A stretch of 19,073 nt of DNA. Source: JANRKF01 sp033763575 (GTDB taxonomy: Bacteria > Pseudomonadota > Alphaproteobacteria > Rickettsiales > SXRF01). How positions within the stretch are numbered: position 1 is the first letter of the stretch; every line of letters begins with the position of its first letter. The stretch is taken from NCBI GenBank assembly GCA_033763575.1, contig JANRKF010000009.1, positions 1-19,073 of the forward strand. Direction: 5' to 3'. The notes under the pieces were generated by a model. The model saw only the letters and a list, made by a program, of their open reading frames with translations, did not search any database and was not told where the DNA came from. This document shows, in pieces, positions 13,183 to 19,073 of this stretch. The position numbers were made by a program, and so were the translations under genes.

Positions 13183-14196
13183 ATGCTCGCTAAAAATTGG
13201 CAAGACCTGATTAAACCGACCAAACTTGATATCGCCGCGTCCAAATCGACGCCGAATCAGGCGACCATTACCGCGGAGCCGCTGGAACGTGGTTTTGCGC
13301 ATACGCTGGGCGTGGCGCTGCGTCGCGTGCTGCTTTCCTCGCTGCAAGGCGCGGCGGTGACCGAAATCAAAATCGATGGCGTGCTGCATGAGTTTTCTTC
13401 GGTACCGGGCGTGCGCGAAGACGTGACCGACATCATCCTGAACATCAAAGAACTCCGCATTAAAGCGGGCAGCGCTGAGAAAAAGCGCATGACGCTTACC
13501 GCACCGGGCCCGGGTGAAGTGAAAGCAAGTGCGATCGATCTGCCGGGCGATCTCGACATCATCAACAAAGACCATGTGATCTGCACGCTGGATAAAGGCG
13601 CGAAGCTGCACATGGAACTCACCGTGGAAACCGGCAAGGGCTATGTACGCGCCCAACGTTCGAGCGAAGCGGCGATTGGTGTGATTCCGGTGGATGCGCT
13701 GTTCTCGCCGGTGGTGAAAGTGACCTACAAGGTGGATAACGCCCGCGTCGGCCAGATCACCGACTATGATAAACTGCTGATGAACGTTGAGACCGACGGC
13801 ACCGTGAACGCGGAAGATGCGGTGGCGTTCGCTGCGCGTATCCTGCAGGACCAGCTCCAGCTCTTCATCAATTTTGAAGAATCGGCTGTGGTCAAAAAAG
13901 AAGAAAACAAACCGGACCTGCCGTTCTCGCCGTACCTGCTCAAGAAAGTATATGACCTTGACGAGCTCTCGGTGCGTGCGACCAACTGCCTCAAAAACGA
14001 TAACATCGTCTATGTGGGCGACCTGGTGCAGAAAACCGAAGGTGAGATGCTGAAAACGCCGAATTTTGGCCGCAAATCGCTGAACGAAATCAAAGAAAAA
14101 CTGGCGAAAATCGGCCTGCGCTTCGGTATGGAAGTGGCTGGCTGGCCGCCGGAAAACATTGAGGAACTCGCACGCAAGTACGAGGATCCATACTAA
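13183..14196 (+). CDS. rpoA: DNA-directed RNA polymerase alpha subunit
   Basis: Alpha nucleates RNA polymerase assembly and contacts activators and UP elements. It is 337 residues, the standard length. The N-terminal dimerisation domain includes EPLERGFAHTLGVALRRVLL near 33-52 and the C-terminal domain contains LSVRATNCLKNDNIVYVGDL near residues 262-281, whose Arg corresponds to DNA-contacting Arg265 of E. coli. The end NFGRKSLNEIKEKLAKIGLR is conserved. AAGGAAA at 13171-13177 is the ribosome binding site, right after palindromic element copy 2. rplQ follows after 20 bases. Confidence 0.98.
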   Translation: MLAKNWQDLIKPTKLDIAASKSTPNQATITAEPLERGFAHTLGVALRRVLLSSLQGAAVTEIKIDGVLHEFSSVPGVREDVTDIILNIKELRIKAGSAEKKRMTLTAPGPGEVKASAIDLPGDLDIINKDHVICTLDKGAKLHMELTVETGKGYVRAQRSSEAAIGVIPVDALFSPVVKVTYKVDNARVGQITDYDKLLMNVETDGTVNAEDAVAFAARILQDQLQLFINFEESAVVKKEENKPDLPFSPYLLKKVYDLDELSVRATNCLKNDNIVYVGDLVQKTEGEMLKTPNFGRKSLNEIKEKLAKIGLRFGMEVAGWPPENIEELARKYEDPY

Positions 14197-14216
14197 GGAT
14201 ATTGAAGGAGTAAGTT

Positions 14217-14636
14217 ATGCGTCACGGAATGGCTGGCCGCAAATTCGGCAAAAAATCGGCACATCGTTTGTCCATGTTCACCAACATGGCGCAGGCGTTG
14301 CTGAAACACGAGCAAATCACCACGACCCTGCCGAAGGCGAAAGACCTTCGCCCGGTGGTCGAAAAGCTCATCACGCTCGGTAAGCGTGGCGATTTACACG
14401 CGCGCCGTCAGGCGATCAGCATGCTGCAAGACCAAACGCTTGTCACCAAGCTGTTCTCGGTGATTGCCGAGCGTTACAAAACCCGTGCAGGTGGCTACAC
14501 CCGCGTGCTGAAAGCCGGTTTCCGCTATGGCGATAACGCGCCGATGGCGATCATCGAGCTGGTGGATCGCGATGAATCGGCTAAGGGCAAGGACTCCGGT
14601 CCGGTTGCCGGCGCTGAAGAAGCCGAAGCGGCATAA
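14217..14636 (+). CDS. rplQ: 50S ribosomal protein L17
   Basis: L17 is 139 residues and sits near the exit tunnel on the solvent side. The opening MRHGMAGRKFGKKSAHRLSM and KAKDLRPVVEKLITLGKRGD are diagnostic, as are TRVLKAGFRYGDNAPMAIIE and LVDRD near the end. The last residues (GAEEAEAA) form a short acidic tail. AAGGAG at 14206-14211 is the ribosome binding site. It is the last gene of the alpha block, followed 37 bases later by an intrinsic terminator. Confidence 0.97.
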   Translation: MRHGMAGRKFGKKSAHRLSMFTNMAQALLKHEQITTTLPKAKDLRPVVEKLITLGKRGDLHARRQAISMLQDQTLVTKLFSVIAERYKTRAGGYTRVLKAGFRYGDNAPMAIIELVDRDESAKGKDSGPVAGAEEAEAA

Positions 14637-14673
14637 CGCTAAAAGTTTTACAATTCCATTTGGTTAGTGTAAG

Positions 14674-14698
14674 AAGGCGGCTTCCGGGCTGCCTTTTT
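14674..14698 (+). terminator. Intrinsic terminator after rplQ
   Basis: AAGGCGGC (14674-14681) pairs with GCTGCCTT (14688-14695) around the loop TTCCGG. The 8-bp stem has one G-U pair and runs directly into a T tract (14694-14698). It lies 37 bases after the rplQ stop and 13 bases before crcB, so it should end most ribosomal-operon transcripts. Some read-through into crcB is possible because I see no convincing promoter between the stem and crcB. Confidence 0.85.
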
Positions 14699-14711
14699 AT
14701 TTGAGGATAGA

Positions 14712-15101
14712 ATGAACGCACTTGCACTAATCTATGTCGGTTTTGGCGGCGGTTTTGGCGCAATCCTGCGCTATCTGGCAATCGATGTTGTTTCCCGGCT
14801 GAACCCCACGGAATTTCCTTATGGCACGATGGCGGTGAATGTGTTGGGCTGCCTGCTTATGGGGGCGTGGATCGCCAGCATGACCGTGCTGACACCGGCC
14901 AAGGCCAAGGATTTGCACCTGCTGTTTGCCACCGGCGCGCTTGGTGGGTTCACCACATTTTCGGCCTTCTCGTTTGATATTTTCTTTCTTGCGGAACGCG
15001 GCCTGTATGGGCAGGCGGCGCTGTATGTCGCCGGATCGGTGCTGCTGTCGTTTGTCGGGCTGCTGGCGGGCGTGATGCTGGTGAAGCTGGTGGCCGCGTA
15101 A
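14712..15101 (+). CDS. crcB: Fluoride ion channel CrcB/Fluc
   Basis: Fluc channels are dual-topology dimers that export fluoride across the inner membrane. The protein is 129 residues with four hydrophobic segments. Family motifs are visible: GGGFGAILRYL near residues 12-22, YGTMAVNVLGCLLMG near 37-51 with the conserved Asn, and GALGGFTTFSAFSFD near 75-89 in the pore. GAGGA at 14703-14707 is the ribosome binding site. The TAA overlaps the rluC start by one base (TAATG), so the two are coupled. The short upstream gap has no fluoride riboswitch that I can recognise. Confidence 0.96.
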   Translation: MNALALIYVGFGGGFGAILRYLAIDVVSRLNPTEFPYGTMAVNVLGCLLMGAWIASMTVLTPAKAKDLHLLFATGALGGFTTFSAFSFDIFFLAERGLYGQAALYVAGSVLLSFVGLLAGVMLVKLVAA

Positions 15102-16054
15102 TGAAAACACACACCATTTCCGATGCGGATGACGACGTTCGCCTCGACCGCTGGTTCAAGCGCCATTATCCGGCGCTGTCGCACGGCATGCTGGAGAAAC
15201 ATCTGCGCAAGGGCGATGTGCGCGTGGAGGGAAAAAAAGCCAAGTCCTCCGATCGCCTGATCGAGGGCCAGTCGCTGGAGATTCGCTTCAAGGTCGAGGC
15301 GTTGCAGGCCGTCGAAAAGAAAAAGCCGGAAAAACGCCCGATGTCGCCGGACGATATCCTGATGATGCAGAAGGCGGTGATCTATAAAGACGCCAACGTC
15401 ATCATCCTGAACAAGCCGTTTGGCCTTGCGGTGCAGGGTGGCACGGGCATTTCCAAAAGTGTGGATGATCTGCTGGGTGCGCTGATGTTTGACAGCAAGG
15501 AGCGCCCGAAGCTGGTGCACCGGCTGGATAAGGATACGACCGGCGTGCTGGTGCTGGCGCGCTCGGCGAAGGTGGCAAAAATCCTGATGCAGGGATTCGC
15601 CGGGAAGGATATCGACAAAACCTATCTGGCGCTGGTCGCCGGACAGCCGCTGCCGCTTAAGGGCATCATCGACAAGCCGCTCGCCAAATGCGCAGTGGGT
15701 GAGGGCGGGTTCGAGCTGATGACGGTGGATGAGGCGGGCAAGCGCGCCATCACCGAATATCAGGTGGTGGAGATGCTGGGCGGGAAATTTTCGGTGATGC
15801 AATTATCGCCGCTTACCGGCCGCACGCACCAGCTGCGCGTGCATATGGCCGAGATCGGCTGCCCGATTGTGGGCGATGGGAAATATGGCGGGAGGCTGGC
15901 CGAGAGCGCGATGGATGTGGAAAACAAGCTGCATCTGCATGCGCAGCGCATCCGGATTCCGGCGATGCTCGGCGCCAAAAAAATCGACGTCACCGCGCCG
16001 CTGCCCAAGCATATGCAGCGCAGCTTCGAATCGCTGGGGATCGAAACCAAATGA
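15101..16054 (+). CDS. rluC: RluA-family 23S rRNA pseudouridine synthase, RluC-like
   Basis: The protein is 317 residues. An S4 RNA-binding domain lies at about 12-65 (DVRLDRWFKRHYP, GDVRVEGKKAK). The catalytic domain begins near 95 with VIILNKPFGLAVQGG. The active-site motif HRLDKDTTGVLVLARS has its catalytic Asp at 143. Further conserved blocks are LSPLTGRTHQLRVHMAEIG and PIVGDGKYGG. RluC modifies U955, U2504 and U2580 of 23S rRNA in E. coli; the exact sites here are inferred from family and domain order. It overlaps crcB by one base and the next gene by 4 (ATGA). Confidence 0.92.
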   Translation: MKTHTISDADDDVRLDRWFKRHYPALSHGMLEKHLRKGDVRVEGKKAKSSDRLIEGQSLEIRFKVEALQAVEKKKPEKRPMSPDDILMMQKAVIYKDANVIILNKPFGLAVQGGTGISKSVDDLLGALMFDSKERPKLVHRLDKDTTGVLVLARSAKVAKILMQGFAGKDIDKTYLALVAGQPLPLKGIIDKPLAKCAVGEGGFELMTVDEAGKRAITEYQVVEMLGGKFSVMQLSPLTGRTHQLRVHMAEIGCPIVGDGKYGGRLAESAMDVENKLHLHAQRIRIPAMLGAKKIDVTAPLPKHMQRSFESLGIETK

Positions 16055-16764
16055 CCGAGTTCGTGACGATTACCGAAGAAAACAAAGAGGAGCATCGGGC
16101 GCTGCTGGAGCAATACAGGGGACTGTTGCTATCTCACAACAATCGCAATGAAGCCTCAAAGCTTGATCTCACATTGAAAAATGGTGAGGTCATTTTTTTA
16201 TCGCTGGATGCGTCGGGACAATTATTGGCCGGGGTTCTCTTCAACAAAAACCTTAGCTTCAAACTGAAGAATAATAACCATCTACCTAGGAATTTGAAGG
16301 GAAATGTCGGCTATGCTCATGCGCTGGTTGCTTCAGATAGCCAAACGGGCGGTATCATGCCGGGTCTTACCTTGCAGCAAAGAATCATCAGTGATTTTCG
16401 CGATGGGGTGGGTGAATTTTCAGATATAGATGTGCTTACAGCGGATGTGGTAGGCCGGAATATGTTGTTGGCGCATGAGGCATCTAAAGAGGTCGGGTTG
16501 AAAGTAGTGGCACGCAAAAGCCTGCAAACGGGTCATGATGCCAGTAATCAAGCCCATTTTGTTGCGATAGCAAGGGATCCCGATTTAAATCTTATTCCTG
16601 TGCGCCGTGAAGGTGATGTTGTAAGTGACGATGAAATGGCTGAACTTGCCCATCAGGAGCTTGTAAAATTCAAGGAGGCTGATCCGCGTTATAATAAAGA
16701 GGCGCGGGCGGCGAGGCGGGCGGCGCTAAAGCAAGGCAAAGAGGGGGAACCTCCGGCGCGCTAG
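16051..16764 (+). CDS. Hypothetical protein, possible GNAT-like fold
   Basis: This 237-residue protein is not one I recognise. It starts in an ATGA overlap with rluC, so translation is coupled. The middle has a strand/turn LSLDASGQLLAGVLF near 51-65. A stretch DSQTGGIMPGLTLQQRII follows near 96-113, where an acetyltransferase would have its CoA-binding loop, and then DVVGRNMLLAHEASKEVGLK, which resembles the last GNAT motif (Asn, helix, Gly-hydrophobic). That is an inference from pattern only. The C-terminus is a charged helix rich in Arg, Ala and Lys. The central part is visibly more AT-rich than its neighbours and uses AGA, AGG and ATA codons. Many alphaproteobacteria have a HAD-family hydrolase at this position. 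Confidence 0.85.
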   Translation: MTEFVTITEENKEEHRALLEQYRGLLLSHNNRNEASKLDLTLKNGEVIFLSLDASGQLLAGVLFNKNLSFKLKNNNHLPRNLKGNVGYAHALVASDSQTGGIMPGLTLQQRIISDFRDGVGEFSDIDVLTADVVGRNMLLAHEASKEVGLKVVARKSLQTGHDASNQAHFVAIARDPDLNLIPVRREGDVVSDDEMAELAHQELVKFKEADPRYNKEARAARRAALKQGKEGEPPAR

Positions 16765-16885
16765 GCGAGCTTGGAGATTTTTATAAGATAAATCAGCCAG
16801 ATATAAAATAATTCAAAAAAATGCATTTTACCCCCTTCCGTGACACATCCACCCATGAGACGTTTAAATAGAGGCTGACATTGCT

Positions 16886-17515
16886 ATGACATTTCCTACC
16901 CACACCCCGGCGAAAAAAGAATTCACCCTGCCCACGGAGGCGTTGCGGCAGGCGATTGAAAAGGAATGGAATGGGCAGGAAAAATATGTGTCGGCGAAGA
17001 TGCCGCTCACTTCGCTGGCCTACACTGCGATCGACCGCATCGCGCCGCAGGCGGAGGCGATTATCGAGGCTCTGCTGGTCTATGCCGATACCGATACGCT
17101 CTGCTACCGCGCGCCGGAGGAGGAATTGGCGGCGCGGCAGAAAGCCGGGTGGGACGTGGTGCTCGGCTGGTCGTCGCTGCTGCTCGGTGTGAAATGGCAG
17201 GTGGTGGAGGGCATTATGCCGCTGGACCAGCCACCGGAATTGCACGCGGCGTTGCGAGCCTATCTGGCGAAACAGGATGCCTTCGGGCTTGCGGCGTTTT
17301 CGGTGCTTGCGGGCGGGTTTTCATCGCTGGTGCTGGCCAAGGCCGTGGTGGAAAATCACCTGACGGCGGCCGAAGCCTACGAGCTTTCGCGGCTGGAGGA
17401 AAATTACAGCGCCGAAAAATGGGGGCGTGATACGGAAGCCAGCGAAAGATCGGCACGACTCAAGGACGAAATGCTGGCCGCCGGGCGCTTCTTAAAGCTG
17501 CTTGACGCCCGCTAA
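16886..17515 (+). CDS. ATP12-type F1-ATPase assembly chaperone, short N-terminus
   Basis: ATP12 proteins bind the F1 alpha subunit during ATP synthase assembly. The match runs through the protein: FTLPTEALRQAIEKEWNGQ near 13-31, MPLTSLAYTAIDR near 39-51, YADTDTLCYRAPEEEL and WDVVLGW in the middle, and KWGRDTEASERSARLK near the end. At 209 residues it lacks roughly the first 30-40 residues of the usual family (the strand ending in a DGRPVKTPA-like segment); only TPAKKEF remains of it. An in-frame stop at 16865-16867 rules out a longer start. The 121-base gap upstream shows no clear promoter, only AT-rich sequence and a GAGG at 16871-16874. Confidence 0.9.
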   Translation: MTFPTHTPAKKEFTLPTEALRQAIEKEWNGQEKYVSAKMPLTSLAYTAIDRIAPQAEAIIEALLVYADTDTLCYRAPEEELAARQKAGWDVVLGWSSLLLGVKWQVVEGIMPLDQPPELHAALRAYLAKQDAFGLAAFSVLAGGFSSLVLAKAVVENHLTAAEAYELSRLEENYSAEKWGRDTEASERSARLKDEMLAAGRFLKLLDAR

Positions 17516-17559
17516 GGCAGGCTCTATTTCTGAGTGACAAAACAACAGGGAAAAACAAT

Positions 17560-19073
17560 ATGAATCTTGCGCGCAAATCACGCATCAACCCGGATAAACT
17601 GCCGGACGACAAGCTGGCGAAGAATGCCGCCTCCCACTCGGTGATTGCCGAGCTGGAGCATAAGCGCGAACGGGCGCGGCAGGGTGGCGGGCAGGCGCGG
17701 GTCGATGCGCAGCACGCCAAGGGCAAGCTCACGGCGCGGGAGCGCATCGAGGTGCTGCTCGATCCGGATTCGTTTGAAGAATACGATATGTTCGTCGATC
17801 ACCGCTGCACCAATTTCGGCATGGAGAAAAACCATGTGCCGGGCGATGGCTGCGTGACCGGTCACGGCACCATCAATGGCCGCCTGGTCTATCTCTACAG
17901 CCAGGATTTTACGGTGATGGGCGGATCGCTTTCCGAAACCAACGCCGATAAAATCTGCAAGATTCTCGACATGGCGATGAAGGTGGGAGCGCCCGTCATC
18001 GGCCTGCTCGATTCGGGCGGTGCGCGTATTCAGGAAGGGGTGGATTCGCTCGCCGGATTCGCCGAAATTTTCCAGCGCAACGTGCTTGCCAGCGGCGTGA
18101 TTCCGCAGATTTCCGTGATTATGGGGCCATGCGCGGGCGGCGCGGTGTATTCCCCGGCGCTCACCGATTTCATCGTGATGGTGCGCGGTTCGAGCTATAT
18201 GTTCGTGACCGGGCCGGAAGTGGTGAAAACCGTGACCCATGAAATCGTGACGCAGGAAGATCTGGGCGGCGCCGATACGCACACGCACAAAACCGGCGTG
18301 GCCGACCTCGCCTATGACAATGATATCGAAACCCTGCTGCAAATTCGCCGCATGTTCAATTTCCTGCCGCTCAACAACCGTTCCGGCGTGCCGGTGCGCC
18401 CGACGGCGGATCCGGCGGACCGTGTGGAAATGTCGCTGAACACGCTGGTGCCGGAAAATCCGAACAAGCCGTACAACATGAAAGAATTGCTGGAGCGCGT
18501 GGTGGATGAGGGTGATTTCTTCGAGCTGCAACCGGATTATGCAAAAAATATCATCATCGGTTTTGGCCGCATGGAAGGCCACACGGTCGGTTTTGTCGCC
18601 AACCAGCCGACCCATATGGCGGGCTGCTTAGACATCGATGCCAGCCGCAAGGCGGCGCGTTTCATCCGTTTCTGCGACGCGTTTTCGATTCCGCTTTGCA
18701 CTTTTGTGGACGTGCCGGGCTTCCTGCCGGGTACGCACCAGGAGCATAACGGCGTGATTAAACATGGCGCGAAGCTGCTTTATGCCTATGCCGAGGCCAC
18801 GGTGCCGAAAGTCACCATCATCACGCGCAAGGCTTACGGCGGCGCCTATGACGTAATGTCGTCCAAGCATCTGCGCGGCGATGTGAATTACGCGTGGCCG
18901 ACCGCGGAAATCGCGGTGATGGGGCCGAAAGGCGCGGTGGAAATCGTGTTTCGCGGGCAATATAAAAATGCGGAAGAAGAACAGGCGCTCATCGATGATT
19001 ACCGGGCGAAGTTCGCCTCGCCGTTTGTGGCGGCTTCACGCGGCTTCATCGACGATATCATCCGCCCGCAGAA
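17560..19073 (+). CDS. pccB: Propionyl-CoA carboxylase beta subunit (partial at window end)
   Basis: This is the biotin-dependent carboxyltransferase beta subunit, which moves the carboxyl group from biotin to propionyl-CoA to give methylmalonyl-CoA. About 504 codons are visible and the last few tens of residues lie beyond the window. The N-terminal half has GGGQARVDAQHAKGKLTARE near 42-61, DSGGARIQEGVDSLAGF near 151-167 and MGPCAGGAVYSPALTDF near 188-204. The C-terminal half has DVPGFLPGTHQEHNGVI near 383-399 and AYGGAYDVM near 424-432. The Asp in the last motif fits propionyl- over acetyl-CoA preference in characterised homologues. About 20 residues precede the usual start region. AGGG at 17547-17550 is 9 bases upstream. 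Confidence 0.95.
   Translation, partial: MNLARKSRINPDKLPDDKLAKNAASHSVIAELEHKRERARQGGGQARVDAQHAKGKLTARERIEVLLDPDSFEEYDMFVDHRCTNFGMEKNHVPGDGCVTGHGTINGRLVYLYSQDFTVMGGSLSETNADKICKILDMAMKVGAPVIGLLDSGGARIQEGVDSLAGFAEIFQRNVLASGVIPQISVIMGPCAGGAVYSPALTDFIVMVRGSSYMFVTGPEVVKTVTHEIVTQEDLGGADTHTHKTGVADLAYDNDIETLLQIRRMFNFLPLNNRSGVPVRPTADPADRVEMSLNTLVPENPNKPYNMKELLERVVDEGDFFELQPDYAKNIIIGFGRMEGHTVGFVANQPTHMAGCLDIDASRKAARFIRFCDAFSIPLCTFVDVPGFLPGTHQEHNGVIKHGAKLLYAYAEATVPKVTIITRKAYGGAYDVMSSKHLRGDVNYAWPTAEIAVMGPKGAVEIVFRGQYKNAEEEQALIDDYRAKFASPFVAASRGFIDDIIRPQ

Noticed and set aside
12643..13656. Long open frames on the minus strand, here and at 17578-18615
   Set aside because: They lie antisense to rpsK/rpoA and pccB, follow the codon bias of the + strand genes, and their translations are His/Arg-rich without recognisable domains.
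14662..14670. GGTTAGTGT as a lone heptamer-array unit
   Set aside because: Only one unit, no periodic neighbour and no facing arm; chance occurrence is likely.
14647..14675. TTTACA with TAAGAA as a crcB promoter
   Set aside because: The -10 matches only 3 of 6 positions and the start point would fall inside the terminator stem.
14637..14711. Fluoride riboswitch upstream of crcB
   Set aside because: The gap is 75 bases, is mostly taken up by the rplQ terminator, and lacks the conserved GG-GATGG core of the riboswitch.

Overview
The window is a contiguous block of chromosome from an alphaproteobacterium of moderate GC content. It carries the end of tuf, the complete S10, spc and alpha ribosomal-protein operons, and then a second cluster (crcB, rluC, an unknown gene, an ATP12-type chaperone and the start of pccB). 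The class assignment rests on three things: adk lies directly between secY and rpsM; there is no rpmJ or infA before rpsM and no rpsD between rpsK and rpoA; and an ATP12 F1-ATPase chaperone is present, a family known from alphaproteobacteria and mitochondria. I cannot name the order or genus from sequence alone. All genes are on the + strand and no tRNA, rRNA, CRISPR array or insertion sequence was seen.

Layout. 1-142 is the C-terminus of EF-Tu. 188-5438 is the S10 block (rpsJ, rplC, rplD, rplW, rplB, rpsS, rplV, rpsC, rplP, rpmC, rpsQ), tightly packed, with gaps of a few bases or small overlaps. 5472-12064 is the spc block (rplN, rplX, rplE, rpsN, rpsH, rplF, rplR, rpsE, rpmD, rplO, secY, adk). 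12174-14636 is the alpha block (rpsM, rpsK, rpoA, rplQ), preceded by a near-consensus sigma70 promoter and closed by an intrinsic terminator at 14674-14698. 14712-17515 is a second, partly overlapping gene set (crcB, rluC, unknown, atp12). 17560-19073 is pccB, cut by the window end. No gene-free stretch exceeds about 135 bases.

The gene content is ordinary, but the gaps are not. In the first 8 kb the junctions are minimal. From rplF to rpoA, five of the junctions are enlarged and each holds a repeat. Two (rplF/rplR and rpsK/rpoA) hold copies of one GC-rich double-hairpin element with an identical 21-base core. Three (rpmD/rplO, rplO/secY, rpsM/rpsK) hold heptamer-periodic arrays with the shared unit (A/C)GTG(A/G)(A/T)T on the left arm and its reverse complement on the right arm. 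The left arm of each begins on or before the upstream stop codon and the right arm ends a few bases before the downstream start codon, so each would fold the gap into a hairpin that brings stop and start together. secY and rpsK, which follow two of these arrays, have no visible Shine-Dalgarno sequence. This is the best candidate here for an undescribed system: mobile or self-propagating heptamer hairpins sitting at translational junctions of an essential operon.

Functionally the window makes most of the ribosome, the translocon channel SecY, adenylate kinase and the RNA polymerase alpha subunit. The second cluster supplies a fluoride channel, an rRNA pseudouridine synthase, an unknown protein with atypical codons, an ATP synthase assembly chaperone and the beta subunit of propionyl-CoA carboxylase. 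Several ribosomal proteins (L22, L30, L29, L23, L3, S5) carry low-complexity lysine/alanine or acidic tails beyond their usual cores.
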